Positions 22,859-34,451 of a DNA stretch of 64,000 nucleotides are shown one piece after another. Every line of letters starts with the position of its first letter. Position 1 is the first letter of the stretch. Made by a program: the position numbers and the translations under genes. The stretch is from Desmodesmus armatus (taxonomy: Eukaryota; Chlorophyta; Chlorophyceae; Sphaeropleales; Scenedesmaceae). The notes beneath the pieces are model-generated. The model made no database searches. It saw only the letters and a list, made by a program, of their open reading frames with translations, and had not been told where the DNA came from. The stretch lies in assembly GCA_007449985.2 (NCBI GenBank), contig VIIQ02000574.1, forward strand, positions 1 to 64,000. The letters run 5' to 3'.

Positions 22859-23885
22859 CCACTGCTGGTGCATCAAGGGGCGGGGTGGGGTGTGCAGTGG
22901 TTGTGAGGGATACGAGTCGTGAGAGTGGTGTGGAATGGCACAGAGTGCTATGATGTGGAGCATCCCAATGGCGTGAGCTGCCACGGCACATCTCTTTGTT
23001 GCTGATGGCAGGTGCCGAGAGTGTTTGCTGGCTGATGTACACTCGCGTTTGTACACTTCTCTTCAAGCTTGTGCTGTCCTCAACAGCCAGGGCTGTTGCA
23101 TGCAGCAGCAGCTTTACATGCAGCATAAAGAGCAAGTAGGTAGGCTGGTAGCCAAGAGTTCAGGTGCGAGGGTAGTGTAGTTGCCTCAAAAGCTGTCTGC
23201 TTATGTGTTTTGTATACCTGTCTCGTTTCGCAATTGGGTGTGTGTGTTTTCGCCATGGTGCGTGTGTGGAGTGTGGTGGTGGGTTGTTTGTTTGCACGCC
23301 CTCTTTTTGTGCAGTACATTTTCATGCATCCATCAGGCAGGGAAGTATGTTGCTGTGTTGAAATGCATACTTATCGGCCGCATGGCATATGCTTTGGGCT
23401 GTAGCAATGTGCCAGACCTGCAGGGCGCATTTTGTGGCCACCATGGTAAGCTGCAGGTGGCGCACGCACGGGTGAATTTTGTGCTGGGTCACCTGAGTGA
23501 GTGTTCTGGTAGCAGTTGCTGCTTGTACCATGCCTGCTCAGCACAGCTGGGCCTTTTGTGTTCTTTTGAGATGGTGAGAGGTCGCACATCGCTGAAGGCG
23601 ATCAGTTTCATGCAGTCAGTTTGAGGGTTGCAGTTGTTGAGGGAAGCAGTACCCATATTCAAAGGGTTCTGCGTGCAAGTCTATTTATAAGTGCTGTAAC
23701 TATGTCGTGTGACTCACAACCAGCCCAGTCTGTATGGAATGACAGCATGTCATTCAGGGTACTTACGTAATTGATCTGGGCCATTCGAAGCCTTCAGGCT
23801 CGCCGCAGACACTGCCTCGGTTGAGCAGTCTGTCTTTGTGAACTTACTTTCTTTCGAAGTCGAAGAAGGGTCACTTGAAGTCATC
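22859..23885. other. Intergenic, no gene seen
   Basis: About 1 kb between two plus-strand genes. It is T/G-rich at first, as expected for a long 3' UTR, with a TGTAA only at 23695-23699. Short ORFs on both strands look like chance. Confidence 0.5.
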
Positions 23886-26109
23886 ATGCAAAACGACGCA
23901 TTGATAGCAGAGTTCTGCAGCATCACAGACCAAAACTTTGATACAGCAAGAGACTTCCTCGCAGCGCATGACTGGCAGCTGGAATCGGCTCTCAACACCT
24001 TCTTCCATGACCCAGCACCTCCAGCACTTGGAGCTGTGGGTGCAGCTCCAGTGCCATTCGCAGGGGTCGCCACAGCAGCAGCAGGTAGGGTCAGCCTCCT
24101 CAGGTGCTGTTGCAGGAGGTGGTGGTTCTGCATGTACACCGTTTTCAAGGTCAAGCTTAACAACCTGTATCGTATGCATCGTAGGAGGGCGGGATGATGA
24201 CTATGTTGAGGTACGCCGATCAACTTGGGCACGCTATTTGGCTGGGTTTTGACAGAGCTGCAGGGCGGGCAAACCCCCTGCCGCCACCTGGTTGGCCTGT
24301 GCTGCACCCGCTGGTTGACACCCTGATGTAGGGCCCTGCACACTGCTGAGACCTGCCACTTGCATGTCCTGCAGATTCTTGATGACGACGAGGACGATGC
24401 TGGTGGTGCTGGCCTGGCAGAGCTGGCCCGGCAGCGGGCCAGTGCCCTGGCAGCACGGCAGCAGGCGCAGGATGGTGAGACACAGCTGCAGCTGATTCAG
24501 TGGATGTATGCTGGGGCCAACCTTGTGCTGCCCATGGGGGCACGTGGTGCAAGTGCTGCAGATGCATGCACTGCTGAGCATCAGTGTGTGCTGAATGTAT
24601 GCATGCATGCATATCCGGCTGCGGGCTACCTGTGCTGAAAGCTCACAGGTTGGTGCTGAGAGCATGCAAGGCGACTTCACACCCCCTATGCAGCCACCAG
24701 CTTGGTATGAAGAATGCATTGTGTTGTGTCGCAGATGACATGGACGTTGAAGCAGCAGCCGCAGTAGCAGGCGGCAGTGGCGACCACCCGCATCAGCAGG
24801 CAGCACAGACCGGTCGCCCTGCAGCCTTTGACGCTGCTGATGACGACCTTGCAGCAATAGCAGCGGCCGCAGCAGCAGACGGCATGGGTGGTATGGGTCC
24901 TGCTGATGATGTGGCCAGCTACCACCGTCGGCAGCAGGAGGAGCTGTTGGCCATGTACCAGCGGCAGGCAGGCAGGCAGCAGGGATTGATGGCAGCAGCA
25001 GCAACACAGGCCCCAGCAGCTGCAGCAGCAGCAGCAGAGGAGCCCTTGGAAGGGGTGCACTCTGGGGAGCAGGAGGGCCTGGCTGTTGCTGGTGTGGGGT
25101 TGGGTGTTGCTGCAGCTGCAGCTGGTGCTGGGCCTGGCTTTGTGGAGGAGGAGCCGCTGGACCTGCCTGCAGGGATCAACCTTGAGGAGGCCCGCATGCT
25201 GGAGGCAGCCATGCTGGGCATACCCTATGCAGGCCGCATCCCTGACTTCAGCGCGGCCCCTGTAGCAGCTGCGCCGCTGTCACCTGGTGTGCTGGCGGAG
25301 CAGAGCATCAGGCGGGAGCAGGACCAGGCCTATGAGGAGTCACTCGCACTGGACAGGTGGGGGAGGTAGAGGTGTGGGGGTGGGGTGCATCATGTGGCAT
25401 GGTTGGAGGCTGTGATGCATTTTTTGGGCTGCCATGCTCGTGGGCTGGGTTACGAGCCGTCATTGGAAGGCCTCTGCCCTGGATGGGGCAGGCACAGTAT
25501 ATGCTCCTCTTGTAGCAGGACCACTGCTACTCTGTTGGGACACCCCTTGTCTGCTTACAACACTGCCATGCCAATCAGGGCCAGCCAACCAAGTTGGTTC
25601 TGCCTACTGCCAATGAAGCATCATGCCCTGCTGTGCTGGCGCGTTTTTATCTTTGCAGGGCGAAGCAGGAGTCTCTTGCTGCCGCTGCTGCCGAAGTGGA
25701 GGCAGCTGAGCGTGCGCAGCGGGAGGCAGAGGAAGCAGCCACAGCAGAGGCAGCCCGTGCTGCCGCAGACCTGCAGCAGCTCTTAGCCACCAAAGCATCC
25801 CGCCTGCCTGCGGAGCCAGGCTCGGGTACAGCTGGCAGCCTGCATGTGGTGGTGCGCCTGCCTACTGGCAGCCGCAAAGGGCGGCGCTTCCTGCCCACTG
25901 ACCCCCTGCAGGCTGTATTTGACTTCGTGGATGTGGAGTGTGCTGCTGCTGGGGGCCAGGGGGATACTGAGGGCAGCTGTGGCATCAAGCCAGGGTCCTA
26001 TCGGCTGGTCACTCAGTTCCCGCGCAAGGTGTTTGCAGAGGACGGCAGCAGCAGCCTGCAGGATGCAGGCATCACCACTGACACAGCCCTGTTCATAGAG
26101 CCTCTGTGA
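23886..26109 (+). CDS. UBA-UIM-UBX protein, PUX8/PUX9-like Cdc48 adaptor
   Basis: Five exons (23886-24084, 24185-24210, 24375-24474, 24735-25356, 25659-26109) join in phase to 465 residues. Exon 2 is only 26 nt. The ATG at 23886 opens a UBA-type fold (LIAEFCSITDQNFDTARDFLAAHDWQLESALNTFF, shown by its spacing rather than any one residue). The middle is A/Q-rich. A ubiquitin-interacting-motif-like helix (REQDQAYEESLALDR) precedes a short coiled coil. The C-terminal UBX domain starts near residue 370 (LHVVVRLPTGSRKGRRF) and carries FPRKVF, the conserved cis-Pro loop that inserts into the N-domain of Cdc48/p97. Such proteins bring ubiquitylated clients to Cdc48. The layout matches plant PUX7/8/9 and lacks the UAS domain of animal UBXN7. 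Confidence 0.82.
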
Positions 26110-27391
26110 GGGAGGGAGGCAGGGACGGGAGGGGGGGGGGTGAAGGAGGTAGGGTCGCCCACTGGTGCTGGTGTGTCATTCCGTATCATGGCAGCCAGCC
26201 GTTGTACACAAGGCAGCAGCAATGTTGCAGCTTCATCATCTGCATTTCCTGGCAATGTAGCAGGTGGACAGCACTTGGGTACTGCAGGGATGCACTTGGG
26301 AGAATGTGGCGCAAGCTTGATGCAGTTACCTACATAATTCTGTTGGGTTGGTGTGTCAGCTGTTGCGTTGCTTGTCTGCTGTCCCATACTAGGCCTGTCG
26401 GGACTGCTGCTGGCTGTTGATTGGCTGCTGCAGCCTCAGTGGCCCTGGTTGTCAGCAGCATGGCCCTTGACTGCAGGCATGTCATATCTGCCGGGTGGTG
26501 TTGCTGCTTGTGGAGCGGTCTCAGTTTGGGGCTCTGATTGCCCATTGCTTTGTGCTGTGTGCATATGTCGTGCCACTCATGTCAGAGCAAGTGCATAAAG
26601 GCAGATCGATTGCCGTTCAGTTGCTGCCCGCAGCTGCAGGGTAACTGCCACTCCGCTGCCATCACAACTGAACGTGTCACCAGGCAGTTCTGCAGATATG
26701 ATGCCTTATGCGCCCCAAGCAGCTTGACGGAGGTTGCTTGCCAACAGCTATGTGCCAAGGTTACAAACACCAAACACTAATCCGGCCCTGCTCAAGCCAT
26801 AGCTGCCGACTGTGCTCAGTCCTTCCAAGGCAGCACCAGGAGTGCTGACACAACAGCCGCCTTCAGCTGACGGCTACACACGCCAAGAATCATTGTTGTA
26901 TCTTGGCCCAGCCCCTTGGCTGCATGGGCAACACCAACACAGAGCTGACTCAAGCCAGAGCCAAAAACCATCATGCATGGCCGTTCAACATCCCTGTGCC
27001 AGTCGCTATAATAGAATATCTCCAGTGTTGTTGACCCAATGAGCAAATCAAACACCCCATATTAGCTGCGTCAGGGCTGTGTTGGCAAAATCACCAGAGA
27101 GAGAGACACATGCTGTGCAACCCAGCATGCGTTCCTGTCAGCCCATCACTCAAGACATGCGGGCCACCCAGGTACTTGGCAGTGCGCCCCATTGAACTTT
27201 GATGCGTCACAACAGAAAATCAAGGGTACGACAAACCACACAGTTACTGCATACGTTGTGAGAGAGTTGCATACGTTCTTTGTCAAAGCCCTCCCCCTAC
27301 TAGGAGTAGTACTCCATCGGACCCCCTCCCCCACAGTGCTGGCAACAGCACCATCCGCCCTAGGCAGCCCTACACAGGCCCCATGAAGGCC
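26110..27391. other. Convergent intergenic region
   Basis: About 1.3 kb between the 3' ends of the UBX gene and the cellulase gene, with a poly(G) run near 26130. No gene, RNA or repeat is recognised. Confidence 0.5.
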
Positions 27392-30300
27392 TCACTGCAG
27401 CACCACTGCGCCAACATCCAGCTTGACCCCCTTGACAATGAGCCCCACCACCACATCAGCCCCAGCAGCCAGACCAGCAGGTGTGCACCACTCTGGCAGC
27501 CCAAAGGCCCAGGCACCCCCCTCGTCAGGCAGGCGAGTGCTGTTCCAGCTGTTGCCCAGCTCAGCGCCTGCAGGGGCTGTCACCAGCAGCTTCATGCTGC
27601 TGGCAGGGCCAGCCCCCCTGTTGGTGACCTTGATCTCGTATTGGGTCACTGGGGTGGACCCCTCACTCCAGCTGCTGGCCTCCTTCACCTGAGGGGAGGG
27701 GAGGGGAGCAAGGGAAGGCAGTTTGCGGCACCGGCAGACCAACACTTGCACATCAGAACCCACTGCAAGCTGGCTATTCTTGTCACCTGATGAGTTGAAG
27801 GCTGAATGCAAACCTTGCCCGGGCCTGAGCTTGCAGATTTGGGTCGAGCATCTAGGAGCGTGCATGTTCTGGGTTTGGGTTCACAGACTGAGTTACAGGC
27901 CGAGCTCAGCATCAACAGCAGGTTACAAGAGCACAGCTCGACGCCCTGCCATCAGCATCCATGGGCCCCTGTTCACTGTATAGTACAGCAGCCTGTCCCC
28001 CGCCTGCTGCCACTCACATCCACCACACCCTCTGTCAGTGGGCCAGCAGCTGCTGCAGGGGCAGCGGGCTGGCAGGCTGCAGCAGGGGCTCCTGCTGGAG
28101 CTGCAGCAGCTGCTGGTGCTCCTCCTTCTCCTGCTGCTGCTGCTGGGTCCACCGTTGCCTCCACCTCACAGTCCTCTGCTGCAGGGTGTTCAGGGGTGAC
28201 CTCCTCCTGGGGCCACTTGGTGGGGTTGGGGTGGGCTGTGGCAATGATATCCAGCTTGTGCTGCTGCGGGGTGCACCAGGACTCACACAGCACGCCTCCT
28301 GCAGCAGCATCACACGGCCGACGACAAGTCTAAGCTGAAACTGCACTAATTGACGCCGCAGCTTGCGGCCAGTGGCTATGGCCGCCAGTGCATGAGGAAG
28401 CCACGTGACAAGGTTGGTGGACATTTGGTGGTGTAGGAGTTTGCACTGCCACTCTCTGTTTGTTGCAGCCAATACGGCGCCGCTATGGCCAGGAACAGAC
28501 AACATTGTGGAAGCCACTCTTCAGCAGCATGAATGAACTCACCAGTGTCTCCAGAGTTGGGGTTGAGACACCAGTAGAAGCTGGAGGTGACGCCATTGTC
28601 ACGGAACCACTGCGCAATGAACTGCTGCCACACGCGGTCACTGGAGCCCTCCTTCGCCCAACCCCTGCAGCATAATGAAACACACATGCTTGTGAGACAC
28701 GTGCTTGTCCATGCAATGCGGCACAGCAACACAGCGGTCACATGGAGAGGAGCCAAGAGACAAATGTATGGCTGCTGGACCCCTGAATGTTCTGAGTAGA
28801 ACTTGCAATATACAACAGGGCCGGATACGTGGTGACTGCAGTGTACTGCCATTGCAGTCACATGCTGCACCAGATTCACTGCAGACGCCACGCAGCCAGC
28901 CTCACCCCCACTCTCCAGGCACGATGGCTGGGCCCTGCCCGTCCTTCAGCACACAGGCAAAGTGCTTCTCCCAGATAGGCGGCAGATTTTTAGGGAAGCT
29001 TGGGTCTGAGAAGTAGTGCTGGGCGTGCACACTGGGCCCGTACACATGGGGGCTGTACACCAGCTTGTCAGATAGGGCCAGCCTGACAGGGGCTTGGGCC
29101 GCTGCAGTGAAGCAGCCACCCCACCAGCTGTGCTCCCCACAGGCGCTTTCTACACCCTCAACGAAGATAAGCAGGCGGGGGTTGGCCTCCTGCACCACTG
29201 CAGCAATGCGCTCAGCTCCCAAGCGCCAGTCCGTGGCCAGGTTGCCATCACCTGGGCACAATGCAGGGCAGGGGCCATGTGTGCTTGAGAGTCAAGGTAA
29301 GGAGGCAAGGGGCAAAGTCTGTGCAAGTTCATTTGTAGGTGAGCATCTATGATTGCTTACAAAGATGAGCATGCATTCCTGAAGCTGTCTGTAGCGCAGT
29401 GTGTTCAACCCACAGCAAGCGGTCAACAGCAGCACTGCTAGACGCAACAATATGCGCACCCCATGTTGCACGCCCATGTGGCTCATTGTTGAGGTCCTGC
29501 ATGCAGCAGACAGCACCAGGCACAACCAACATGTGAGTTGAACTCTTGCTGCTTGAGCGTCAGATGCTCCAATTGTGGCACAATGCATGTCACCAGCCTC
29601 TTTGTTGTGCATGTGACCCAGAGGCTGCATTTCAGCCAATGCACTCACAACCAAGTTGTGAGTCACAACACCCCTGGTTTGACCACACAAGCAGCCCTAA
29701 ACATGTCAGCGCAGCCACCAAGCCTCACCGCAGCAAACACATTCCAGCAGTCCTTGTACCTGCACGCACATTGGCACACAAGGGCGCATTCACCATGTTG
29801 CAAGTGTCATACCGCTGCAGCCGACAAGCTCCAGCTGTTGCACAAGCCTTATGGATCCACCAGCCGCCACTCCCAGAACCGCAGTGGCAGCAGCTGGTCA
29901 AGTATGCTGGCTCCACAGTGACAACTGCAGCTGAGCCCCCTGTTCCATGCCCAGTCACCTCAGCACAATGGTCTTCCATGCCTTGAGCACAGCTGCTTCA
30001 GGGTAGTCAGCATCATACCTGTGCACACGACATACGCATCAGCCACACATGTTGACAGGCTGGACACCTTGTAAGTCGCCCAGTTTGCCTCAGCATACCC
30101 AACTTCTCTGATCACTGCACACGCACTCAGTGTCCTGGACCGGTCCAGGTCTGACACTGGTACCAGTGTCAGTGTCATCACCACCACTAGGATGATACCA
30201 AGGAAATGGCACATGCACACCGCTACAACAGCACCGATGCCACTCGTGTGGCTCACCAGAGTTCTGGAATGTCCTTTGCTGCTGCCAAGCGGTGCATGTC

Positions 30301-31009
30301 CAGCATCACCAGCAGACCACGCTTGGCACACTCCTGCACAAACCTGCAGGCATGCACATGACAGTACGTGCTTGAATCCTGCAATCATCAGGCCAAATGC
30401 AGGCGATCCCTGATGTGCACCTACAGGGCTGTGCTTTGATGTCACTGGTGGCAGCTGCAGGTTCAGAGGCACACGCTCACCATGCAATGCTTGGTGTGCT
30501 CTGTGTGTATGTCTCACCTGTCCATGACCTGACCTGTGGTGAGGCCTGCCAGGTCAGGGTTGGCAGCATAGTCAATGTTCCCAGGTGTCCGCTGCTCCAT
30601 GTTGAGTGCCAGCTCAGCTGAGAAGGGCATGCGGATGGCATTGAAGTGCTGGGCGGTGAAGTCCAACAGCTCCTGCATGTTCTTGCACCTGCAGAAATAT
30701 GACGGCAACAAGGGGATGTTGTCTGATCCTTCAAAGGTAGATACTCATGTGAGCAGTCTGAGCGGGTCGCTGTCTGCTGCAGCAGCATGGCTGGGACACC
30801 AGCCTGGCCAGGCAGCTGCTGTGTCAAAGTCAACCTGTGATCCTGTGGTCTCTGCTGACAGCAGTGTCATTTCCCAGGCGCTTGTGCTGTGTTGACTCAG
30901 CTAGCCAACTCACCAGAGTCCATGCAGGGCAAAGTCAGCAGTCTCTAGGCCAAACCAGTTGATGCCACGGATGGACACCTCCTCATTACCCCAGTAGATC
31001 TGACCATTC
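27392..31009 (-). CDS. GH5 endo-beta-1,4-glucanase (Acidothermus E1-like) with C-terminal CBM49-like module; 5' exon unresolved
   Basis: Ten exons join in phase: 31009-30914, 30688-30518, 30343-30257, 30018-29959, 29759-29729, 29496-29460, 29251-28906, 28664-28543, 28298-28018, 27688-27392. Several are tiny (31, 37 and 60 nt). GH5 clan-A marks appear in order: SIRGINWFGLETADFALHGLW, FNAIRMPFS, NPDLAGLTTGQVMD, VMLDMHR, DLNNEPHG (acid/base Glu), DWRLGAERIA, LLIFVEGVE, LVYSPHVYG, VPGEWG (nucleophile Glu) and FYWCLNPNSGDTGG. This order and wording are closest to bacterial E1-type cellulases. An A/P-rich linker of about 50 residues leads to about 95 residues with QYEIKVTNRG, GNSWNSTRLP and LPEWCTPAGL, like CBM49 of plant GH9 cellulases. 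A first exon with a signal peptide must lie beyond 31009; I could not place it, so the entry is 5' partial. Confidence 0.85.
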
Positions 31010-32214
31010 CTGCAGTGGAGCTCAAATCCCGCCATCTATTGGTTGTATCTGTGAAGCAGGTGAAGGCGATGTTTTGGAGACTGGATACAGCTGCTGGCAG
31101 CTGGCCTGTCTGCTCTGGGCCTGGGTGAACTGGTTGCTCAACACGGTACACCGGCAGTAGCTGATTGCGAGTGACCACGACGGAGACAATGGTATGTTGT
31201 ATTTGCAGGAAGATTGCACCTCCGATGTGCGCTGGTGACCTACAGTAGTTGGTTCGAGCCAAACACTTCAGGCGCGAAAGCTCGTTCTTGTGAGATTTGT
31301 GCAACGCAGCCTCGTTGAACAAAGGTAAATCGTAGAGGCAAGCAGAAATTTTCCGCATGAGTATTGCAGTCACCACCAGTGCTTTCAAATAGTGACACAG
31401 ATGGCGCCAGCATCATAAGTGACATGGAACCCCATCCCACACCACACCACTCTTCCAGGCTCCCCTTCACAACCTGTGCTGTCCTCAAACTGGCACACAC
31501 CACCTTGATTACACTCACAGTACACATTCGCACAGCCTCTCTTCTCCAGAGAGCTTGCGACCAGATACACCATGTCACAGGCTGGCCTGCACAACTGAAC
31601 ATATGCTGCTGCTGTACACGCGCTCTTGTACAAGAAAAGAAACATTCACATTGGGGTAAGCTTGCGGGGTTTGCATCCACAGGCTGCAGGCACAGCCGCG
31701 GCACCCTGTTGCCTTGTAAGAAGAGGCCTTCACGTCTGGGCACTCTGCTTGCCGATTGGCGGCAGTTTGGGGTGCAGGAATGAGCATGCAGCAACACGGC
31801 ATGGCAGGAATGCAGAAACTTCAGCACGTGAGAACAGCATGACCAACGCTTGAAGCCTGAAATTCAAGAGCAACACCAGCCTCGGCTTCATTGTCATCAT
31901 GTTACACGTTCTCCAGCAGGGTCATTGCGCCAAAGCATTGCTTAGCAACAAATCTACCTAGGTGCCTCAAACAGCACCACCAGACAAAAACTGGGAAAGC
32001 TTTGCAGCTCCCCAGTGTCTGGGCCAGTTGTGGCCGCTCAACAGCAAATGCATCAACAACAGCATGGGACTGACTGCCATGCATTGTGTGCGCAAAATTA
32101 TGTGTGTCTACCACCAAGCCCGGAAACTGCCAAACAGCCACGAACAAGGCCAACACAAATTGGCCTTGAAGAGACCTTCCCATGTTCCTGATCAGTCCAC
32201 CTACCTTGACTTTG
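31010..32214. other. Region upstream of the cellulase gene, structure unresolved
   Basis: It should contain the first exon(s) and promoter of the GH5 gene. A minus-strand ATG at about 31899 starts a hydrophobic frame (MKPRLVLLLNFRLQALVMLF) that runs to about 31575 and could be a signal-peptide exon, but no phase-compatible link to 31009 is convincing. It may equally be the end of the coiled-coil gene to the right. Confidence 0.35.
31475..31660 (-). repeat. Copy 1 of a diverged repeat shared with 34.2 kb
   Basis: Shares ordered words with 34200-34365: CCACCTTGATTACA, ACAGCCTCTCTT, CAGAGAG, CACAGGCTGG, CTGAACATA and CTGTACAC-n-CTCTTGTACAAGA. The minus strand is open across it and gives a Cys-rich peptide (LEKRGCANVYCECNQGGVC), so an old exon or a short mobile element are both possible. 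Confidence 0.5.
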
Positions 32215-32735
32215 TTGAACTCCTGAAACATTGCACTGTAGCTGTCCTCCCACTGCTTGGCCTCAAAATCCACCACCCATGCCTCTGTCCTCAGTGTAGC
32301 CAGCTGCCTGTCCTCATCACCCTTGGTCGACCCCACGCCGCCCTGCAAGGTGGTGTTGTGGTTGACCAGCTCCCACATCCTGGCCCCCAGGGCCTTGTGC
32401 TCCTTCACCAGCACAAGGTACCTCACCCACAGGGCCGCCCTTGCCCTGCCCTCATAATCCCACCGGCCCTTGAGCTTCCGCAGCCGCTGCTGCACTGCCT
32501 CCATCTCACGCCCCTTGGCAACCAGCTCCCAGTGCAGAGCCACAAAGCTGTCCAGTGTGCTTGCTGTGGCGCTGCCATTGCAGCTGGGACTACCTGAGGC
32601 TCCACTGCTGCTGCCGCCACTGTGGTGGCGGGTTGGGTCTTTGCTGGCTGTGCTGCAACTGCCGCGGCTGATGCTGCGGGAGCGAAGCTCGGCGCCGGCT
32701 GTGCTGACATCAGGGGTGCAGGGCCCCAGGGCCAT
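32215..32735 (-). CDS. Coiled-coil protein fragment, unknown
   Basis: One exon is supported: from ATG at 32735 to a GTAGGT donor after base 32215. It encodes a Ser/Arg-rich head (RSRSISRGSCSTASKD) and then a charged helical part, LDSFVALHWELVAKGREMEAVQQRLRKLK (shown in part), ALWVRYLVLVKEHKALGARM and FEAKQWEDSYSAMFQEFNKV, which looks like coiled coil. The frame stays open past the donor to a stop at 31902, giving a 277-residue alternative. Upstream exons may exist, since the frame is also open to 32855. I do not recognise the family. Confidence 0.45.
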
Positions 32736-34199
32736 GTCCTCCAACACACCTGGCGCTGGTTGCAACAACAGGAAGGATGCGATTTGAGGCAAGGGTGCAG
32801 GTGAAACGGCGTGATTGATGCACTGGGTTGTGTGCTGCTGTAGGTCCACCGCCACCGATTATTGAAGGCACGCAGCGACAGGAGCAACCTACTTCTTCAC
32901 CAAATTACGGTGCTGAGTTTTGCTGGCATCACCTACCACAGCGGCTGGTGCTGTCAGGTTCAGGTTCTGCAATTTTCATGAAGTAAGACACAAGGACCCA
33001 GTCTTGTGCTTGGTCAGGCTTGGCAGCAGAGGAGAGAAGTGTGGGCCCCTGAGGGGGACAGCTGCTGGATGACATGCAAGACCGTTTGTCAAGGAGGCCT
33101 GCGAACAGGGCATGGCAAGGGGGAAGGCCTCATTGCATGCTCAATCAATGTGCTGAGAGTCCTCCAACAAGCTGCTGCAGTGATTTCGCACAGAGAAAAC
33201 TACAGTCTAGTTCTATTGACTACCAGATGCTGCAACTGCTTCAACGAATGGCACACAGCAGCAAGGTTCAATGGTAGCAGTGATGGCCAGCCTGGCTGCA
33301 ACACCTTGCTGCTGTTGCTCCACATCCCAAGCCCCCGAGCTTTGATGGCTGCTCACCAACCATTGAAACACCAAGGAATCAGACGAGGACTGGGGACTGG
33401 AACAATGCCAACTGCAGCAGGCAGCACAAGCACGGGTTCGGTCAAAAAGGAAGTCAGCACGTGCAGGCCTGCCTTGCTGCTGTGGGGACAGTTGAGGGAC
33501 GATAAGCGCACATACACCCTGCATAGGCCTGTAAGCAGTCGTGGTTTGTGGAACGTGTATATTTGAACACAACTTATGCGTTGCAAGGCCAGCTGTTTGG
33601 CAGGATGAAAGGCCAGCGTTGTGTGGGTACAACACCTTGCAGTACCTGTCACTGCAGGTAACGCAGCAGAATAAAACGTCAACTGAAAAGTCAAAGTACA
33701 AGCAGATGTGAAAGGATACGCTGCTCCGGTGCTCGGGTCAGTTGGCTGCTTGCTCCTCTGCAAGTGCGTGGGAACCCGAACAGCAGCAAACGGGTTACAG
33801 CAGGAGAGCTGACGATGGTGACAGCAAACTTTCAAGAGATCAACAACACAATTGAGCATGACCTGATGCCATGCAGCAAGCACACACGTCAACCGCCACC
33901 AGGCTCAGTGTTCACAACAGGAAACAAAGCCAGCCACTTGAAGACAAGATACAAAGATACAAATGAATCACAGTGTCAACGCGTTCAGTTGCCGGTGCCA
34001 CTTGACCTACACTGGCCCATCCCACACACAATCACCATGCTGCGAGTTAGGCTGTGCTGACAGGGGCGCAGGGCCCAAGGGGTGTGTCTCCGGACGCACC
34101 TGCCAGGCGTTGAGCCAAACCCTCAGGTCAGGAGAGCTTGTATTTTGCTTCCTGGGCATCACAGCCTCGCTTCATTACCCTTGCTCCTTGCACGTTGGA
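32736..34199. other. Intergenic, no gene supported
   Basis: About 1.5 kb with ORFs up to 186 codons on the plus strand (33006-33566), but none shows a recognisable motif or splice structure. Base use resembles the non-coding neighbours. Confidence 0.45.
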
Positions 34200-34365
34200 A
34201 CATACCACCTTGATTACAGTCTCGCTACACATCCATACAGCCTCTCTTTTTCAGAGAGCGCTCTCTGCCAGCTTGCGGCTGGTTGCACAGGCTGGACCAC
34301 ACACCTGAACATACAGACCACACGGCGCTACTGTACACACTCTTTTGTACAAGAGGAGAGGCAAA
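34200..34365 (-). repeat. Copy 2 of the diverged repeat shared with 31.5 kb
   Basis: Lies just past the stop of the ALKBH2-like gene and holds its TGTAA (34214-34218, minus strand) within the word CCACCTTGATTACA. The minus-strand translation (PLVQKSVYSSAVWSV) resembles that of copy 1 (FLVQERVYSSSICSV). Confidence 0.5.
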
Positions 34366-34451
34366 GCCACATCGTTGAATCATGCAGAGGTTTGCTTCCA
34401 GAGACTGGCACCCACAGCTACAGCAGGCTATTGCCTGAGTTGCAGGGCACC

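Noticed and set aside
33006..33566. 186-codon plus-strand ORF
   Set aside because: No recognised motif, no splice context, and composition like the non-coding neighbours.
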